A stretch of DNA of 64,000 nt from Cellulosimicrobium cellulans (GCF_007679345.1 NZ_VEGH01000017.1:31955-95954); one strand, 5' to 3'; numbered from the stretch's first letter, positions 51,361-59,562 are shown. A program made the numbers and translations. Notes: generated by a model not told the origin, from the sequence alone.

Positions 51361-52301
51361 CCTCCGCCCACGGCGGCCCGCACGCCGCCGCCCGTGCAGC
51401 TGCGTGGGTGCTGGCTCTCGCGCTCGCGCTCGGCGGAGCCAGCGCTCTCGCCGCCCCAGCCCCGGACGCCGGTACCGGCACGGGCGCGGCCGGCGGGCCG
51501 GCCGGCGGCGCCGAGCCCTCGGCCGCGGAGCCGGTGTTCCCGGCGGGCTCGGGTACGGCAGCCGTGGTCGGTACCGGCGCGTCTGGTTCCGGGGCCGTGC
51601 GCGCGCAGTGGGACGGCCCCACCACCCATCTGGACTGGACCGGGCGCAGGTACGCGACTGCCGAGGCCACGTTCGTCGGTGACCGCGTCGCCGTGCCGGG
51701 CGACCAGGCGCAGCGCACGCTCCACCTCGCCAACGCCGGCCCGGGCGGCGCGGTGATGACGGTGAGCCTGCTGCTCACCGACGTGACGCCCGCTGCGCCT
51801 GCGGGCGGTGTCGCCGACGCCGTCGAGCTGGTGTGGGACGTCGCCGGAGTCGCGGGCCGCGAGCGGCTCGCCACCCTGCGCGGACCCGGAGGACGCGTCG
51901 CCGTGGCGCAGGTCCGGGTCCCGCGCGGCCAGACCGCTGCGGTGACCGTCGGGTTCGCCGTGCCCGCCGAGGTGAGCGCGGCGGGCGGGGACGAACCGGT
52001 GCTGCAGTTCGACGTCGAGGCTCGTCTGCAGGGCGAGACCGGACCGGAGGACGTCCCCGCCCTCGCGGTCACCGGCACGCACCTGCTGGGGGCCCTGGCA
52101 GTCGCGCTGGGCCTGCTCGCCGCGGGGTGCCTGGCGCGATCGGCGGCGCGTCGTCGCCCGCGCTGCGGCGTCTGCGGCGCCGTCGTCGACGACCGGCCCC
52201 GCGGCCGCCCGGACGACCCGGCCGGCGCGGACGCGCCGCTGCCCTGCGGCCGGTGCGGATGGCCGGTCGGCGCGGTGCTCGTGGCGGAGGCAGGCCGATG
52301 A
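51342..52301 (+). CDS. Exported protein with LAVTG motif and cytoplasmic zinc-ribbon tail
   Basis: 319-residue protein overlapping sipW by 19 nt. A signal peptide (about 1-38, ending ASALAAPA) and a Gly/Ala-rich linker lead to a beta domain (about 85-240). ALAVTG (about 245-250) precedes a hydrophobic segment and a basic stretch, as in LAxTG sorting signals. Instead of ending there, the chain continues about 45 residues with CGVCGAVVDD and CGRCGWPVG, two CxxC pairs forming a likely zinc ribbon on the inner side. That tail is not expected in a sortase substrate, so it may remain a transmembrane anchor or signalling protein of the SipW assembly. Confidence 0.72.
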   Translation: MRTSRLTSAHGGPHAAARAAAWVLALALALGGASALAAPAPDAGTGTGAAGGPAGGAEPSAAEPVFPAGSGTAAVVGTGASGSGAVRAQWDGPTTHLDWTGRRYATAEATFVGDRVAVPGDQAQRTLHLANAGPGGAVMTVSLLLTDVTPAAPAGGVADAVELVWDVAGVAGRERLATLRGPGGRVAVAQVRVPRGQTAAVTVGFAVPAEVSAAGGDEPVLQFDVEARLQGETGPEDVPALAVTGTHLLGALAVALGLLAAGCLARSAARRRPRCGVCGAVVDDRPRGRPDDPAGADAPLPCGRCGWPVGAVLVAEAGR

Positions 52302-52876
52302 TCCCGGTGCCGCACTCGTCGGGAACCCGTGCCGGAGCGTCCGCGGCAGGCGTGGAGCCGAGCCCGCCGCGAGCGGTTCGGACGGCCGCGGCCCGCGGCG
52401 CCGTCCGCGCGCTGCGCGTGCTGGAGCGCCAGGTCCACGCCGGCGACCCGGACTCGAGCGCGGTCCGGGCCGCGATGGACGACCTGGCGGCGTGGAGCAG
52501 GCACGTGGGTGCGGCCGCCGGGCCTCGGCGGCTCCCGGCCCCGACCGGTCCGCGTCCTGGGGCGAGGCCGCGCGGGGACGGCCCGCTCGAGCTGCACGCG
52601 ACGCCGGTGACGGCGGCGGCGATCCGGGCCTGGGCGAGGCGCCGAGGGCTGCGGGTGTCCGCCGTGGGCCGACTGCCCTCGGCCGTGGTGCGGCTCTACC
52701 TGGCGGACCGCGAGCAGTGGCTCGCCCAGGCGCGGATCCCGCGGGACTGGAGCGTGTGGAACGAGAACCGGGTCCGCAAGGCGGGAGCGGCGCACGCTCC
52801 GGCGCCTGACCCGCGTGCGGGCGGCAGTGCCCGGGCGCGGCCGCACCGGTCCTGGGCGGCGGGCGACGCGCGGTGA
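52298..52876 (+). CDS. Lsr2-like DNA-binding-domain protein
   Basis: 192-residue cytoplasmic protein. Residues about 105-140 (TAAAIRAWARRRGLRVSAVG, then RLPSAVVRLYL) match the C-terminal DNA-binding domain of Lsr2, which uses an RGR-like AT-hook; here the corresponding loop reads VGRLP, so the minor-groove hook is altered. The N-terminal Lsr2 dimerisation domain is absent and is replaced by an Ala/Arg-rich helix. The ATG overlaps the previous stop (ATGA). A nucleoid-type regulator coupled to a surface-fibre locus could silence or control it; DNA binding is untested. Confidence 0.6.
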   Translation: MIPVPHSSGTRAGASAAGVEPSPPRAVRTAAARGAVRALRVLERQVHAGDPDSSAVRAAMDDLAAWSRHVGAAAGPRRLPAPTGPRPGARPRGDGPLELHATPVTAAAIRAWARRRGLRVSAVGRLPSAVVRLYLADREQWLAQARIPRDWSVWNENRVRKAGAAHAPAPDPRAGGSARARPHRSWAAGDAR

Positions 52877-52897
52877 GCGACCAGATCAGCGGGGGCG

Positions 52898-53257
52898 GTG
52901 CCGCGCGCGCCGCCGGGGAGGACGGCAGCCTTGCCACGCACGAGCCGACAGGTCGGAACGGACCCCGACGACGTCATGGCGGCCGTCCTGGCGCAGAACG
53001 CCGCCCTGCGCCGACGGGTCCGCGACCTGGAGCTGGCCATGCGCTCCCGGTGGGCGATCGACCAGGCGCTGGGCGTGATCATGGCGCAGAACCGGTGCGA
53101 CGCCCCGGAGGCGTTCGCGATCCTGCGCCGGGCGTCCCAGAGCCGCAACCAGAAGATGAGCACGCTCGCGCGCAGGATCGTCGCCCAGGTCGCGGGGCGG
53201 GTGACGCCGCCGGCGGACGTGGCGACGCGACGTGAGTCGCCGGACGCCGCGCTCTGA
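52898..53257 (+). CDS. ANTAR-domain protein
   Basis: 119-residue protein made almost entirely of an ANTAR RNA-binding domain (about 40-105): LRRRVRDLELAMRSRWAIDQ, then ALGVIMAQNRCDAPEAFAIL, and SQSRNQKMSTLARRIVAQ. ANTAR domains bind paired stem-loops and cause antitermination. There is no receiver or GAF domain, although a GAF-only protein is encoded at 40830. GTG 52898 is a guess. A GTG at 52873 forms a GTGA overlap with the previous gene but lies in another frame, so either the coupling start is unused or a frameshift separates it from the domain. Confidence 0.72.
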   Translation: MPRAPPGRTAALPRTSRQVGTDPDDVMAAVLAQNAALRRRVRDLELAMRSRWAIDQALGVIMAQNRCDAPEAFAILRRASQSRNQKMSTLARRIVAQVAGRVTPPADVATRRESPDAAL

Positions 53258-53287
53258 CCGGAGCAGCGGTCCGGCGACCACCAGGAC

Positions 53288-53301
53288 GGGACCACGGTCC
53301 C
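53288..53301. terminator. Possible bidirectional terminator hairpin
   Basis: GGGACC and GGTCCC separated by AC, between the convergent ANTAR and SpoIIE-phosphatase genes. The loop is very short, so the lower pairs would open; no T-tract. Weak support. Confidence 0.35.
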
Positions 53302-53355
53302 GCATCGCGGTCGCTCGCCGCGGGCGGCCCGCCGCCACCGCGCGGGGAGCGGCCG

Positions 53356-55185
53356 TCAGAGCACGACGGCGAGCAGCGCGATGTCGTCGTCGCCGGTCCC
53401 GCGGGGGACCATGCGGGCGAGCACGTCGTCGAGGACGTCCTCGGGATCGAGTGCGTCGGGCCCGCCGGCCGCGTCCGCGAGGTCGGACAGCAGGTCCCGG
53501 AGCCGGGTCAGCCCGGCGTGCAGGTCCTCGCCCCGGCGCTCGACGAGCCCGTCGGTGAACAGCAGGAGGAGGGAGCCTCGGGGGACGCGGGCGTACCCGC
53601 TGCGTCGCTCGGCGGACGGGTCGACCCCGAGAACGAGTCCGGGACGTGCGCCCGGCAGGTCGGCGACGGCGCGGTCCGGGGTGACCAGCACCGGCGGGAG
53701 GTGCCCGGCGCTGGCCCAGCGCACCGCGGTGGCACCGGTGCCGTCGTCCGTCGGCTCCAGGCGGACGACGGCCGCGGTGGCGATCGTCTCCAGGCGCGGG
53801 TCGGCCAGCGCGGCGTCCAGCCGCTGCAGCACCTCGGCCGGGTCGGCGCCGGTGGCCAGGGCGATGCCGCGCAGCAGGCTGCGGACCTGGCTCATCTGCG
53901 CCGCGGCCAGGGCGTCGTGGCCCATGACGTCGCCGATGACGAGGAGGCAGTCGCGCTCACCCCGGTGGAAGGCGTCGTACCAGTCGCCGCCGACGTGGGC
54001 GGCCTCGGCGGCCGCGACGTACCGGGCGGCGATCCGGGCGCCCCTGGGCACGACGGGTGGTGTCAGCAGGGCCCGCTGCAGGGTCTCGGCGATCTCCCGG
54101 TGCCGCTCGTGCCGGCGCGTGCTGGCCAGCAGCCTGCCCGCCCGGTCCGCCAGCTCGGTGAGCGTGCTGAGCTCGTCGGGCGCGAGGTCCGGCTCGTGGT
54201 CGTCGAGGAACAGCGAGATGGCCCCGACCGTGCCCTGGGGCCCGCGCATCGGCACGGTGCAGGCGGCGCGGGGATCGAGCTCGTCCAGCAGCCAGCGGGC
54301 GGCCCGCGCGAGGACGAGCGGGCTGAGGGCGCGCACGTCCGGGACCAGCGCGGGCTCCCCGGTGCGGATCGCCTCGTGCAGGGGCGCCTCCGGCGACAGG
54401 TCGTGCTGACGGAGGGCCGCGTACCGCGCGACCAGGTCCGACCGGTCGGGGTCGACGTGCCGGCTCGCCAGGTCCCGGAGCCGGCCCCGCTCGTCGACCA
54501 TGGTGATGACGCACCACGACCCGAGCGCGGGGACCAGCCGCCGGGTGAGGCGGCGGACCGCGTCGAGCACGTCCGGCGCTGACGCGAGGTCGTCGCTCAC
54601 CGCCGCGAGCAGCGCGTGCCGGCGCGAGGCCGCGGTGGCCGCGCCGGCCGCGGCCTCCAGCGTGGCCGTCGTGGTCGCCGCGAGGTCGCGCATCCCCTCG
54701 ATCTCCGCCGGCGTCCAGGTCCGCGCCCGCGACTCGTACACGCACAGGGCGCCGAGCACGTGGCCACCGCCGTCCACCAGCGGGACGCCGAGGTAGGAGC
54801 GCATCCGGCCGTCGACGACGGGGCCCAGGTCGCGCAACCGGGGGTCGGTGCGTGCGTCGTCGACCACGAGGGGCTCCGCGCCCACGGCGGTGATCGTGCA
54901 GGCGACCTCCTCCAGCGGGGCCGTCGCCCCGACCGGCTCCGCGTGCTCACCGGCCGAGGCGACGATCGTCCGCACGTCGGACAGGACGGAGATCTGCGCG
55001 TTCTGCGCGCCGAGCGCCTCGCGCGCCCGCCGCGCGACGTGCGCCAGAGGGGCCGCCCCGACCGCCGACAGCAGGCGTCGGGCCGCACCCGTCCGCTCGG
55101 GTTCGCCCCGCAGCCGGTCCGCTCGTGCGGCCGCACCCGCGGGCTCCGGCCAGGGCTCGACGCCGCCTTCCGTCATGGCGCTCAC
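53356..55185 (-). CDS. GAF-GAF-SpoIIE serine phosphatase
   Basis: 609-residue cytoplasmic PP2C-type phosphatase. The first GAF domain (about 40-180) contains LRDLGPVVDGRMRSYLGVPLV; the second (about 195-360) contains PRAACTVPMRGPQGTVGAIS. The SpoIIE/PP2C domain (about 385-607) has metal-binding Asp in HVGGDWYDAFHRGERD and VIGDVMGHDALAAA, ASAGHLPPVL, LLLFTDGLVERR and the closing GDDDIALLAVV. Such enzymes dephosphorylate STAS anti-anti-sigma factors in response to GAF ligands. The RsbW-like ATPase at 41504 could be the opposing kinase. It is divergent from a small lipoprotein gene. Confidence 0.9.
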   Translation of the reverse strand: MSAMTEGGVEPWPEPAGAAARADRLRGEPERTGAARRLLSAVGAAPLAHVARRAREALGAQNAQISVLSDVRTIVASAGEHAEPVGATAPLEEVACTITAVGAEPLVVDDARTDPRLRDLGPVVDGRMRSYLGVPLVDGGGHVLGALCVYESRARTWTPAEIEGMRDLAATTTATLEAAAGAATAASRRHALLAAVSDDLASAPDVLDAVRRLTRRLVPALGSWCVITMVDERGRLRDLASRHVDPDRSDLVARYAALRQHDLSPEAPLHEAIRTGEPALVPDVRALSPLVLARAARWLLDELDPRAACTVPMRGPQGTVGAISLFLDDHEPDLAPDELSTLTELADRAGRLLASTRRHERHREIAETLQRALLTPPVVPRGARIAARYVAAAEAAHVGGDWYDAFHRGERDCLLVIGDVMGHDALAAAQMSQVRSLLRGIALATGADPAEVLQRLDAALADPRLETIATAAVVRLEPTDDGTGATAVRWASAGHLPPVLVTPDRAVADLPGARPGLVLGVDPSAERRSGYARVPRGSLLLLFTDGLVERRGEDLHAGLTRLRDLLSDLADAAGGPDALDPEDVLDDVLARMVPRGTGDDDIALLAVVL

Positions 55186-55444
55186 GACCTCTCCGCCGGG
55201 CTGGTGTCGTGCCGGGCGGGCGCGACCGACGTGGCCGCGACCGGCTCCGCCACGGCCTCACTGTCGGGCGGCCGGGGACCACCGCGGGGCGGTGGCGGGC
55301 GGCTCGCGCGGATTGGGTAGGTGGTGCTGCGGTTCGTCCGGGAGGCGGCACGCGACCCGCCGAGGACCTACGGCCCGCACCGGCCGCTTCGTGGTTCTGG
55401 CAGGATGCCCCGGTTCGTCCGAATCGCTGCAGGAAGTCAGGGTC

Positions 55445-55582
55445 ATGCGCAGGATCGCCGTCGCCGGCATCGTGGGAGTCGTCGCACTGGGTCTCGTCGG
55501 GTGCGGGGAGCTGTCGGTGCACCGCACCGGGTCGCCGGACGCCCGGGAGGTCGCCGAGGCGCGCGCGGCGCTGGCCGAGTAG
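55445..55582 (+). CDS. 45-residue lipoprotein
   Basis: Short protein with a complete lipoprotein signal: MRRIAVAGIVGVVALGLVGC, with LVGC as lipobox (Cys20), followed by only 25 residues (GELSVHRTGSPDAREVAEAR and a few more). AGGAAG lies about 9 nt before the ATG. The mature part is predicted helical at its end. Such mini-lipoproteins are common but uncharacterised. GGATTGGGTAGGTG lies 120 nt upstream in the region shared with the phosphatase gene. Confidence 0.6.
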   Translation: MRRIAVAGIVGVVALGLVGCGELSVHRTGSPDAREVAEARAALAE

Positions 55583-55597
55583 GCGGGCCCGGGCGGG

Positions 55598-56107
55598 TCA
55601 GTCCGCCGCCTCCGGCGGCCACACCACCCGGAACCGCTCGAGCACGATCTCGTCGGACTCGCTCCACACCGCACCGCGGGCGGCGCAGGTGCGCTCCCAG
55701 TAGATGCGGTGCTGCTCGCGCCAGCTGCGCAGGCTGCGGTCGTCCTCGGCCTCGTCGAACGCGAAGTCGGCGTCGACCTCGCGGAACGTCGCGATCCTCA
55801 GCTCGACCGTGCGGAGCACCAGAGCGGGCGCGCCGCGGCCGTCGCAGGCGACCCAGTGCGCGCCGACCCGGGGCAGGGACTCTCCGCGGTGGGCGAACTC
55901 GGCCACCAGCTCGGCGGTCGCGCGCTTGGCGCCGTGCCGGACGATGCCGAGCAGCTCGTCGCTCAGCTCGACGGAGTCGCCGAACCGGTCGACGACGTAC
56001 TCGTCGCCCGCGGCGACCGCCTCGGGGTGCGCGGCGACGTACGCGCGCCAGAGCGCCTCGGCGGCGGTGGTGTCGAGCGGTCCGGGCGGGGTGCGGTGCT
56101 GGTTCAC
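55598..56107 (-). CDS. ASCH-domain protein
   Basis: 169-residue cytoplasmic protein with an ASCH (ASC-1 homology, PUA-like) domain: FGDSVELSDELLGIVRHGAK, the conserved KRAT motif, HWVACDGRGAPALVLRTVEL, and DFAFDEAEDDRSLRSWREQH. The beta-barrel with KxxT and WR motifs is predicted to bind RNA or nucleotides; some members are amidohydrolases acting on N4-acetylcytidine. GTG 56107 is chosen because VNQHRTPPG begins close to the domain; a longer form from 56191 would run into the palindrome region. It is convergent with the mini-lipoprotein gene. Confidence 0.82.
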   Translation of the reverse strand: MNQHRTPPGPLDTTAAEALWRAYVAAHPEAVAAGDEYVVDRFGDSVELSDELLGIVRHGAKRATAELVAEFAHRGESLPRVGAHWVACDGRGAPALVLRTVELRIATFREVDADFAFDEAEDDRSLRSWREQHRIYWERTCAARGAVWSESDEIVLERFRVVWPPEAAD

Positions 56108-56187
56108 CCGCGCATCCTGCCAGGCGGCGGCGCGTGCCGGTCGAGGCGGGTGGGCGCGCCCGCCGAGCGGGTGGCCGCGCCGGCGGG

Positions 56188-56242
56188 GCAACCGACACGT
56201 CGAGCGAGTAGTCGCCGACTACTCGCTCGACGTGTCGGTTGC
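56188..56242. repeat. Perfect 55-nt palindrome (27-bp arms, 1-nt centre)
   Basis: Left arm 56188-56214 and right arm 56216-56242 are exact reverse complements around a single C at 56215; each arm starts or ends with GCAACCGACACG or its complement. It lies between divergent genes (ASCH and maltokinase-cap-like), so it is not a terminator in the usual place. It may be a REP/MITE-type mobile palindrome or a strong cruciform. Confidence 0.9.
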
Positions 56243-56287
56243 ACCCTCGAGGACGGGGCCGGGCGGGGGCCCGGCTACCGTGGCGGC

Positions 56288-56857
56288 ATGGCGATCATCC
56301 ACCGGGCCACCCTCGTCCCGACCAAGACCGAGCTCGTCGCCGCGTGGCTGCCCGCGCAGCCGTGGTTCGACGGGCCCGCGGACGACGTGCGGCCGGTCGG
56401 CGCGTACCGGTTCGACGACCCGGAGGGCGAGGTCGGCATCGAGTCGCACCTGCTCGACGTCGCGGGCCGGCTGGTGCACGTGCCGCTGACCTACCGCGGC
56501 GCCCCGCTGGCGGGCGCGGAGGAGTGGCTGGTGGGGACGATGGAGCACTCGGTGCTCGGCACCCGCTGGGTGTACGACGGCCCGGGGGACCCGGTGTACC
56601 GCGCCGAGCTCGCCCGGGTGGTCCGCGAGGGCGACACCCAGGTGCGGATGTGGGTGGAGACGCCCGACGGCCGGGAGGAGCGCGAGCCGACGGCGCGGGT
56701 GCGGGGGAGCGGGGCCGGCGACGCGGCCGGCGCCGGCGACCCCGAGGTGGTCGTCGTGCGCGAGCCGCTCGCCGGGGCCGACGTCCCGGCGTCCCGGGCG
56801 CTCACCGGCACGTGGGCCGGTCAGGACGTCCCGGTGGTGCTGGCCTACCTGGCCTGA
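56288..56857 (+). CDS. Maltokinase N-terminal cap-like protein
   Basis: 189-residue cytoplasmic protein starting MAIIHRATLVPTKTELVAAW and containing VGAYRFDDPEGEVGIESHLL and WLVGTMEHSVLGTRWVYDGP. These match the family annotated as CG0192-related or maltokinase N-terminal cap-like proteins in actinobacteria; the kinase domain of maltokinase is absent. Ligand and function are unknown. The start is 46 nt after the palindrome. It is convergent with efeB across a 16-nt gap rich in GC inverted sequence. Confidence 0.75.
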   Translation: MAIIHRATLVPTKTELVAAWLPAQPWFDGPADDVRPVGAYRFDDPEGEVGIESHLLDVAGRLVHVPLTYRGAPLAGAEEWLVGTMEHSVLGTRWVYDGPGDPVYRAELARVVREGDTQVRMWVETPDGREEREPTARVRGSGAGDAAGAGDPEVVVVREPLAGADVPASRALTGTWAGQDVPVVLAYLA

Positions 56858-56873
56858 GGCGCCGGCGCGCCGC

Positions 56874-58208
56874 CTACGCGAACAGCGCCTGCCCCAGGAA
56901 CGGCCCGTCCGGCGCGAGCGCCGGCGTCCCGTCCGCCCCGGTGGGCAGCGCGCCGTCCGGGACGCCCGGCGGCACGGCGAACAGCCCCGACCCGGTGTGC
57001 ACCAGGTACTCCATCAGCCCGTCCTGCGACGACAGCCGGGTCTGCATCGGCACGTAGTGCGTCCGCGGGTCGACGACGAACGCGAGGAAGAACAGCCCCG
57101 CGTCCAGCCGCCCCAGCGCGTCGTTGCCGTCGGTGAAGTTGTACCCGCGGCGCAGCATCCGGACGCCGTCGTTCTGCGTGGGGTGCGCGAGGCGGACGTG
57201 CGAGTCGAGCGCGACCAGCGGCTTCCCGTCGCCGCCCGTGGCGTCGAGGTCGGGCTCGGTGAACTCGGTACCGCCCGACAGCGGCGCCCCCTCGCCCTTG
57301 GTCCGGCCGACGAGCGCCTCCTGCTCGCGCAGCGAGGAGCGGTCCCAGGTCTCGATGTGCATCCGGATCCGCCGGGCGACGAGGTAGGTGCCGCCGGTGA
57401 GCCAGGCCGCGTCGGTGCCGCCCTCGGCCGCGGCGCTCGCGGGCACCCAGACGTGGTCGTCGACGGCGGCCGGCTCCTCGGCCTTGAGGTTGGCGGTGCC
57501 GTCCTTGAAGCCGAACAGGTTCCGCGGTGTCTTCTGCGCGGTGCTGGTGGAGGAGGTGCGGCCGTAGCCGAGCTGGGTCCACCGGATGCGGGCGGTGCCG
57601 AAGGCGGCGCGGGACAGGTTCCGCACGGCGTGCACGGCGACCTGCGGGTCGTCGGCGCACGCCTGGACCACCAGGTCGCCGTCGCTGCGGGCCGGGTCGA
57701 GGTCGTCGCCGGCGAAGTGCGGCAGCGTGATGAGCCCGGCGGGCAGCCGCCCGGCGAGCCCGAACCGGTCCGCCTCGGCCCCGGGCGCCCCGACGAACAG
57801 CGACCGCCCGAAGCCGACCGTGATCGTCAGCCCCGCGGCCGGCAGGTCGGCCGCCTCACCGGTGTCGTCCGGCGGCGCGTCGTACGGGCCGGAGGCGGGG
57901 TCGAACCGGCCGGCGGGCAGGCCCTGCGTCATGCGGGCGGCCATCACGGTCCACCGGCGCAGCAGGTCGACGAGCGCGTCGCGGTCGGTGGTCGTCACGT
58001 CGAACGCGGCGAGGTAGAGCCGGTCCTGCGCGGGCGTGACGATCCCGGCCTGGTGCGCGCCGGTGAACGGGTAGGTGCGGTCGGCGGCGGACCCGGCGGA
58101 CGCCCCTGAAGACCGCGCCTGCTCGACCGCCGTCGTGGCCGCGGCCCCGGCGGCCGCCGCCCCGACGACGAGGCCGCCGCCGAGGCCGAGCAGCGCCCGC
58201 CGGGACAT
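56874..58208 (-). CDS. efeB: DyP-type haem peroxidase EfeB
   Basis: 444-residue exported peroxidase, third gene of efeUOB. A twin-arginine signal (MSRRALLGLGGG, hydrophobic to about 30) sends the folded haem protein through Tat. The dye-decolourising peroxidase fold shows the distal motif FGFKDGTANL (catalytic Asp in GxxDG), the proximal haem His in LDSHVRLAHPTQNDG and RRGYNFTDG. EfeB oxidises ferrous iron or releases iron from haem for EfeU. The length is normal. No other start is possible in frame before the efeO stop region, although the ribosome site is weak. Confidence 0.92.
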   Translation of the reverse strand: MSRRALLGLGGGLVVGAAAAGAAATTAVEQARSSGASAGSAADRTYPFTGAHQAGIVTPAQDRLYLAAFDVTTTDRDALVDLLRRWTVMAARMTQGLPAGRFDPASGPYDAPPDDTGEAADLPAAGLTITVGFGRSLFVGAPGAEADRFGLAGRLPAGLITLPHFAGDDLDPARSDGDLVVQACADDPQVAVHAVRNLSRAAFGTARIRWTQLGYGRTSSTSTAQKTPRNLFGFKDGTANLKAEEPAAVDDHVWVPASAAAEGGTDAAWLTGGTYLVARRIRMHIETWDRSSLREQEALVGRTKGEGAPLSGGTEFTEPDLDATGGDGKPLVALDSHVRLAHPTQNDGVRMLRRGYNFTDGNDALGRLDAGLFFLAFVVDPRTHYVPMQTRLSSQDGLMEYLVHTGSGLFAVPPGVPDGALPTGADGTPALAPDGPFLGQALFA

Positions 58209-58290
58209 CCCGCGCCGGGCCCCGGCGGGCGCGCCGGTCCCGGGCGCGGCGTCGTCCGCCGCGCCCGGGACCCCCGTGTGCCCGCCCGTG

Positions 58291-59490
58291 TCAGGCCCCC
58301 GTCACGGTGCTGGTCAGCCGGGACAGCGGCTCGGACAGCGCGTCCACGGCGGCGGCCAGCTCGGTGACCTGCGCGTCGGTCAGGTCGGTGTACGGCGCGA
58401 AGCCCGCCTCGATCGAGCCCTGCGCGGCGAGCAGCGCCTCGAGCTCCACGAACCGCTGGTCGAGGTCGGCGGCCAGGTCGGGGTCCTGCTCGGTGACGAC
58501 GTCCTGCAGCACCTCGTACGCGACGCGGGCGCCGTCGACGTTGGCCTGGAAGTCCCAGAGGTCGGTGTGCGACCAGATCTCCTCCTCGCCGGTGACCTTG
58601 CCGGTGGCGACCTCGTCGAGCAGGCCCTTGGCGCCGTTGGCGATCTGGAACGCCTCGAAGGTGAACCCGTCGGCGGTCACCTGGTCGACGAGCTTCTGGG
58701 TGTTCGCGACCAGGTCGTCCGCGGCGGCGACGCGCTCCTCGGGCGTCAGCGGCACGTAGGTCGCGCCGCCGTTCGCGTCGGGCGCGGGCTGCCACAGGTC
58801 CTTCTCGACCAGGTGCCAGCCGGTCCAGGCCTGGCCGTCCTCGAGGTCGGCCTCGCGCAGGTCGAGCGCGGGGTCGAGGTCGCCGAACGACTCGGCGACG
58901 GGCTCGACGCGCTCCCAGTGCACGCGGGTCGCGGCGTACAGCTCCCGCGCCCGGTCGTCGTCGCCGGCGGCGTAGGCGTCGGCGAACTCCTGCGTGCCGG
59001 CGATCAGGGAGCCGACCTGGTCCTTCACGTAGGCGACGTACGACGTCTCGGCGGCGGCGAGCTGGTCCGCGGTGTCACCCGTCGGCCCGACGTCCTGGCC
59101 GGAGTCGGTGACGGTGAACGCGGCGCGGATGCCGTCGCCGACCATGCCCGGCTTGCAGGCGGTGTAGTAGTCACCGGGCGCGGCCTGGACCACGAGGTCG
59201 CGGGAGATGCCGGGCCCGATGTTCTCGATCTCGGACACGATCCGCAGACCGTCGTCGGCCAGCAGGTAGAACTCGGTGACGTCGCTGCCGTCGTTGGTGA
59301 CGGAGAACGTCAGGGTGCCGCTCGGCGCGCTGTCGGCGGACACCTCGCAGGCGTCGGCGGTGGAGCTCACGGTCAGCGCGCCGGCGGCGTCGCTGCTGGC
59401 CGCGCCGCCGGCGGGGTCGTTCGGGACGCACGCCGCGAGCAGCGGCAGCAGGGCGACCGCGGCGGCGGCGCTCCAGGAGGTGCGGGACAT
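58291..59490 (-). CDS. efeO: Iron-uptake lipoprotein EfeO (cupredoxin plus M75)
   Basis: 399-residue extracytoplasmic lipoprotein. Signal peptide with lipobox LAAC (Cys near 21), then a cupredoxin-like domain (about 40-125; FSVTNDGSDVTEFYLLADDG, with CKPGM as a metal-binding end) and an M75 imelysin-like domain (about 150-395) with the HxxE metal motif in HWERVEP. It binds iron at the surface and delivers it to EfeU. ATG 59490 has AAGGAG 8 nt upstream and is preferred over an ATG seven codons earlier. It is 72 nt after efeU. Confidence 0.93.
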   Translation of the reverse strand: MSRTSWSAAAAVALLPLLAACVPNDPAGGAASSDAAGALTVSSTADACEVSADSAPSGTLTFSVTNDGSDVTEFYLLADDGLRIVSEIENIGPGISRDLVVQAAPGDYYTACKPGMVGDGIRAAFTVTDSGQDVGPTGDTADQLAAAETSYVAYVKDQVGSLIAGTQEFADAYAAGDDDRARELYAATRVHWERVEPVAESFGDLDPALDLREADLEDGQAWTGWHLVEKDLWQPAPDANGGATYVPLTPEERVAAADDLVANTQKLVDQVTADGFTFEAFQIANGAKGLLDEVATGKVTGEEEIWSHTDLWDFQANVDGARVAYEVLQDVVTEQDPDLAADLDQRFVELEALLAAQGSIEAGFAPYTDLTDAQVTELAAAVDALSEPLSRLTSTVTGA

Positions 59491-59562
59491 CGGGGCTCCT
59501 TCTCGGGGCACGGGTCGACGAGCCGGGGCGGCGGCGGGGGCGCCGCGCGCGGTGCTCGCGGG

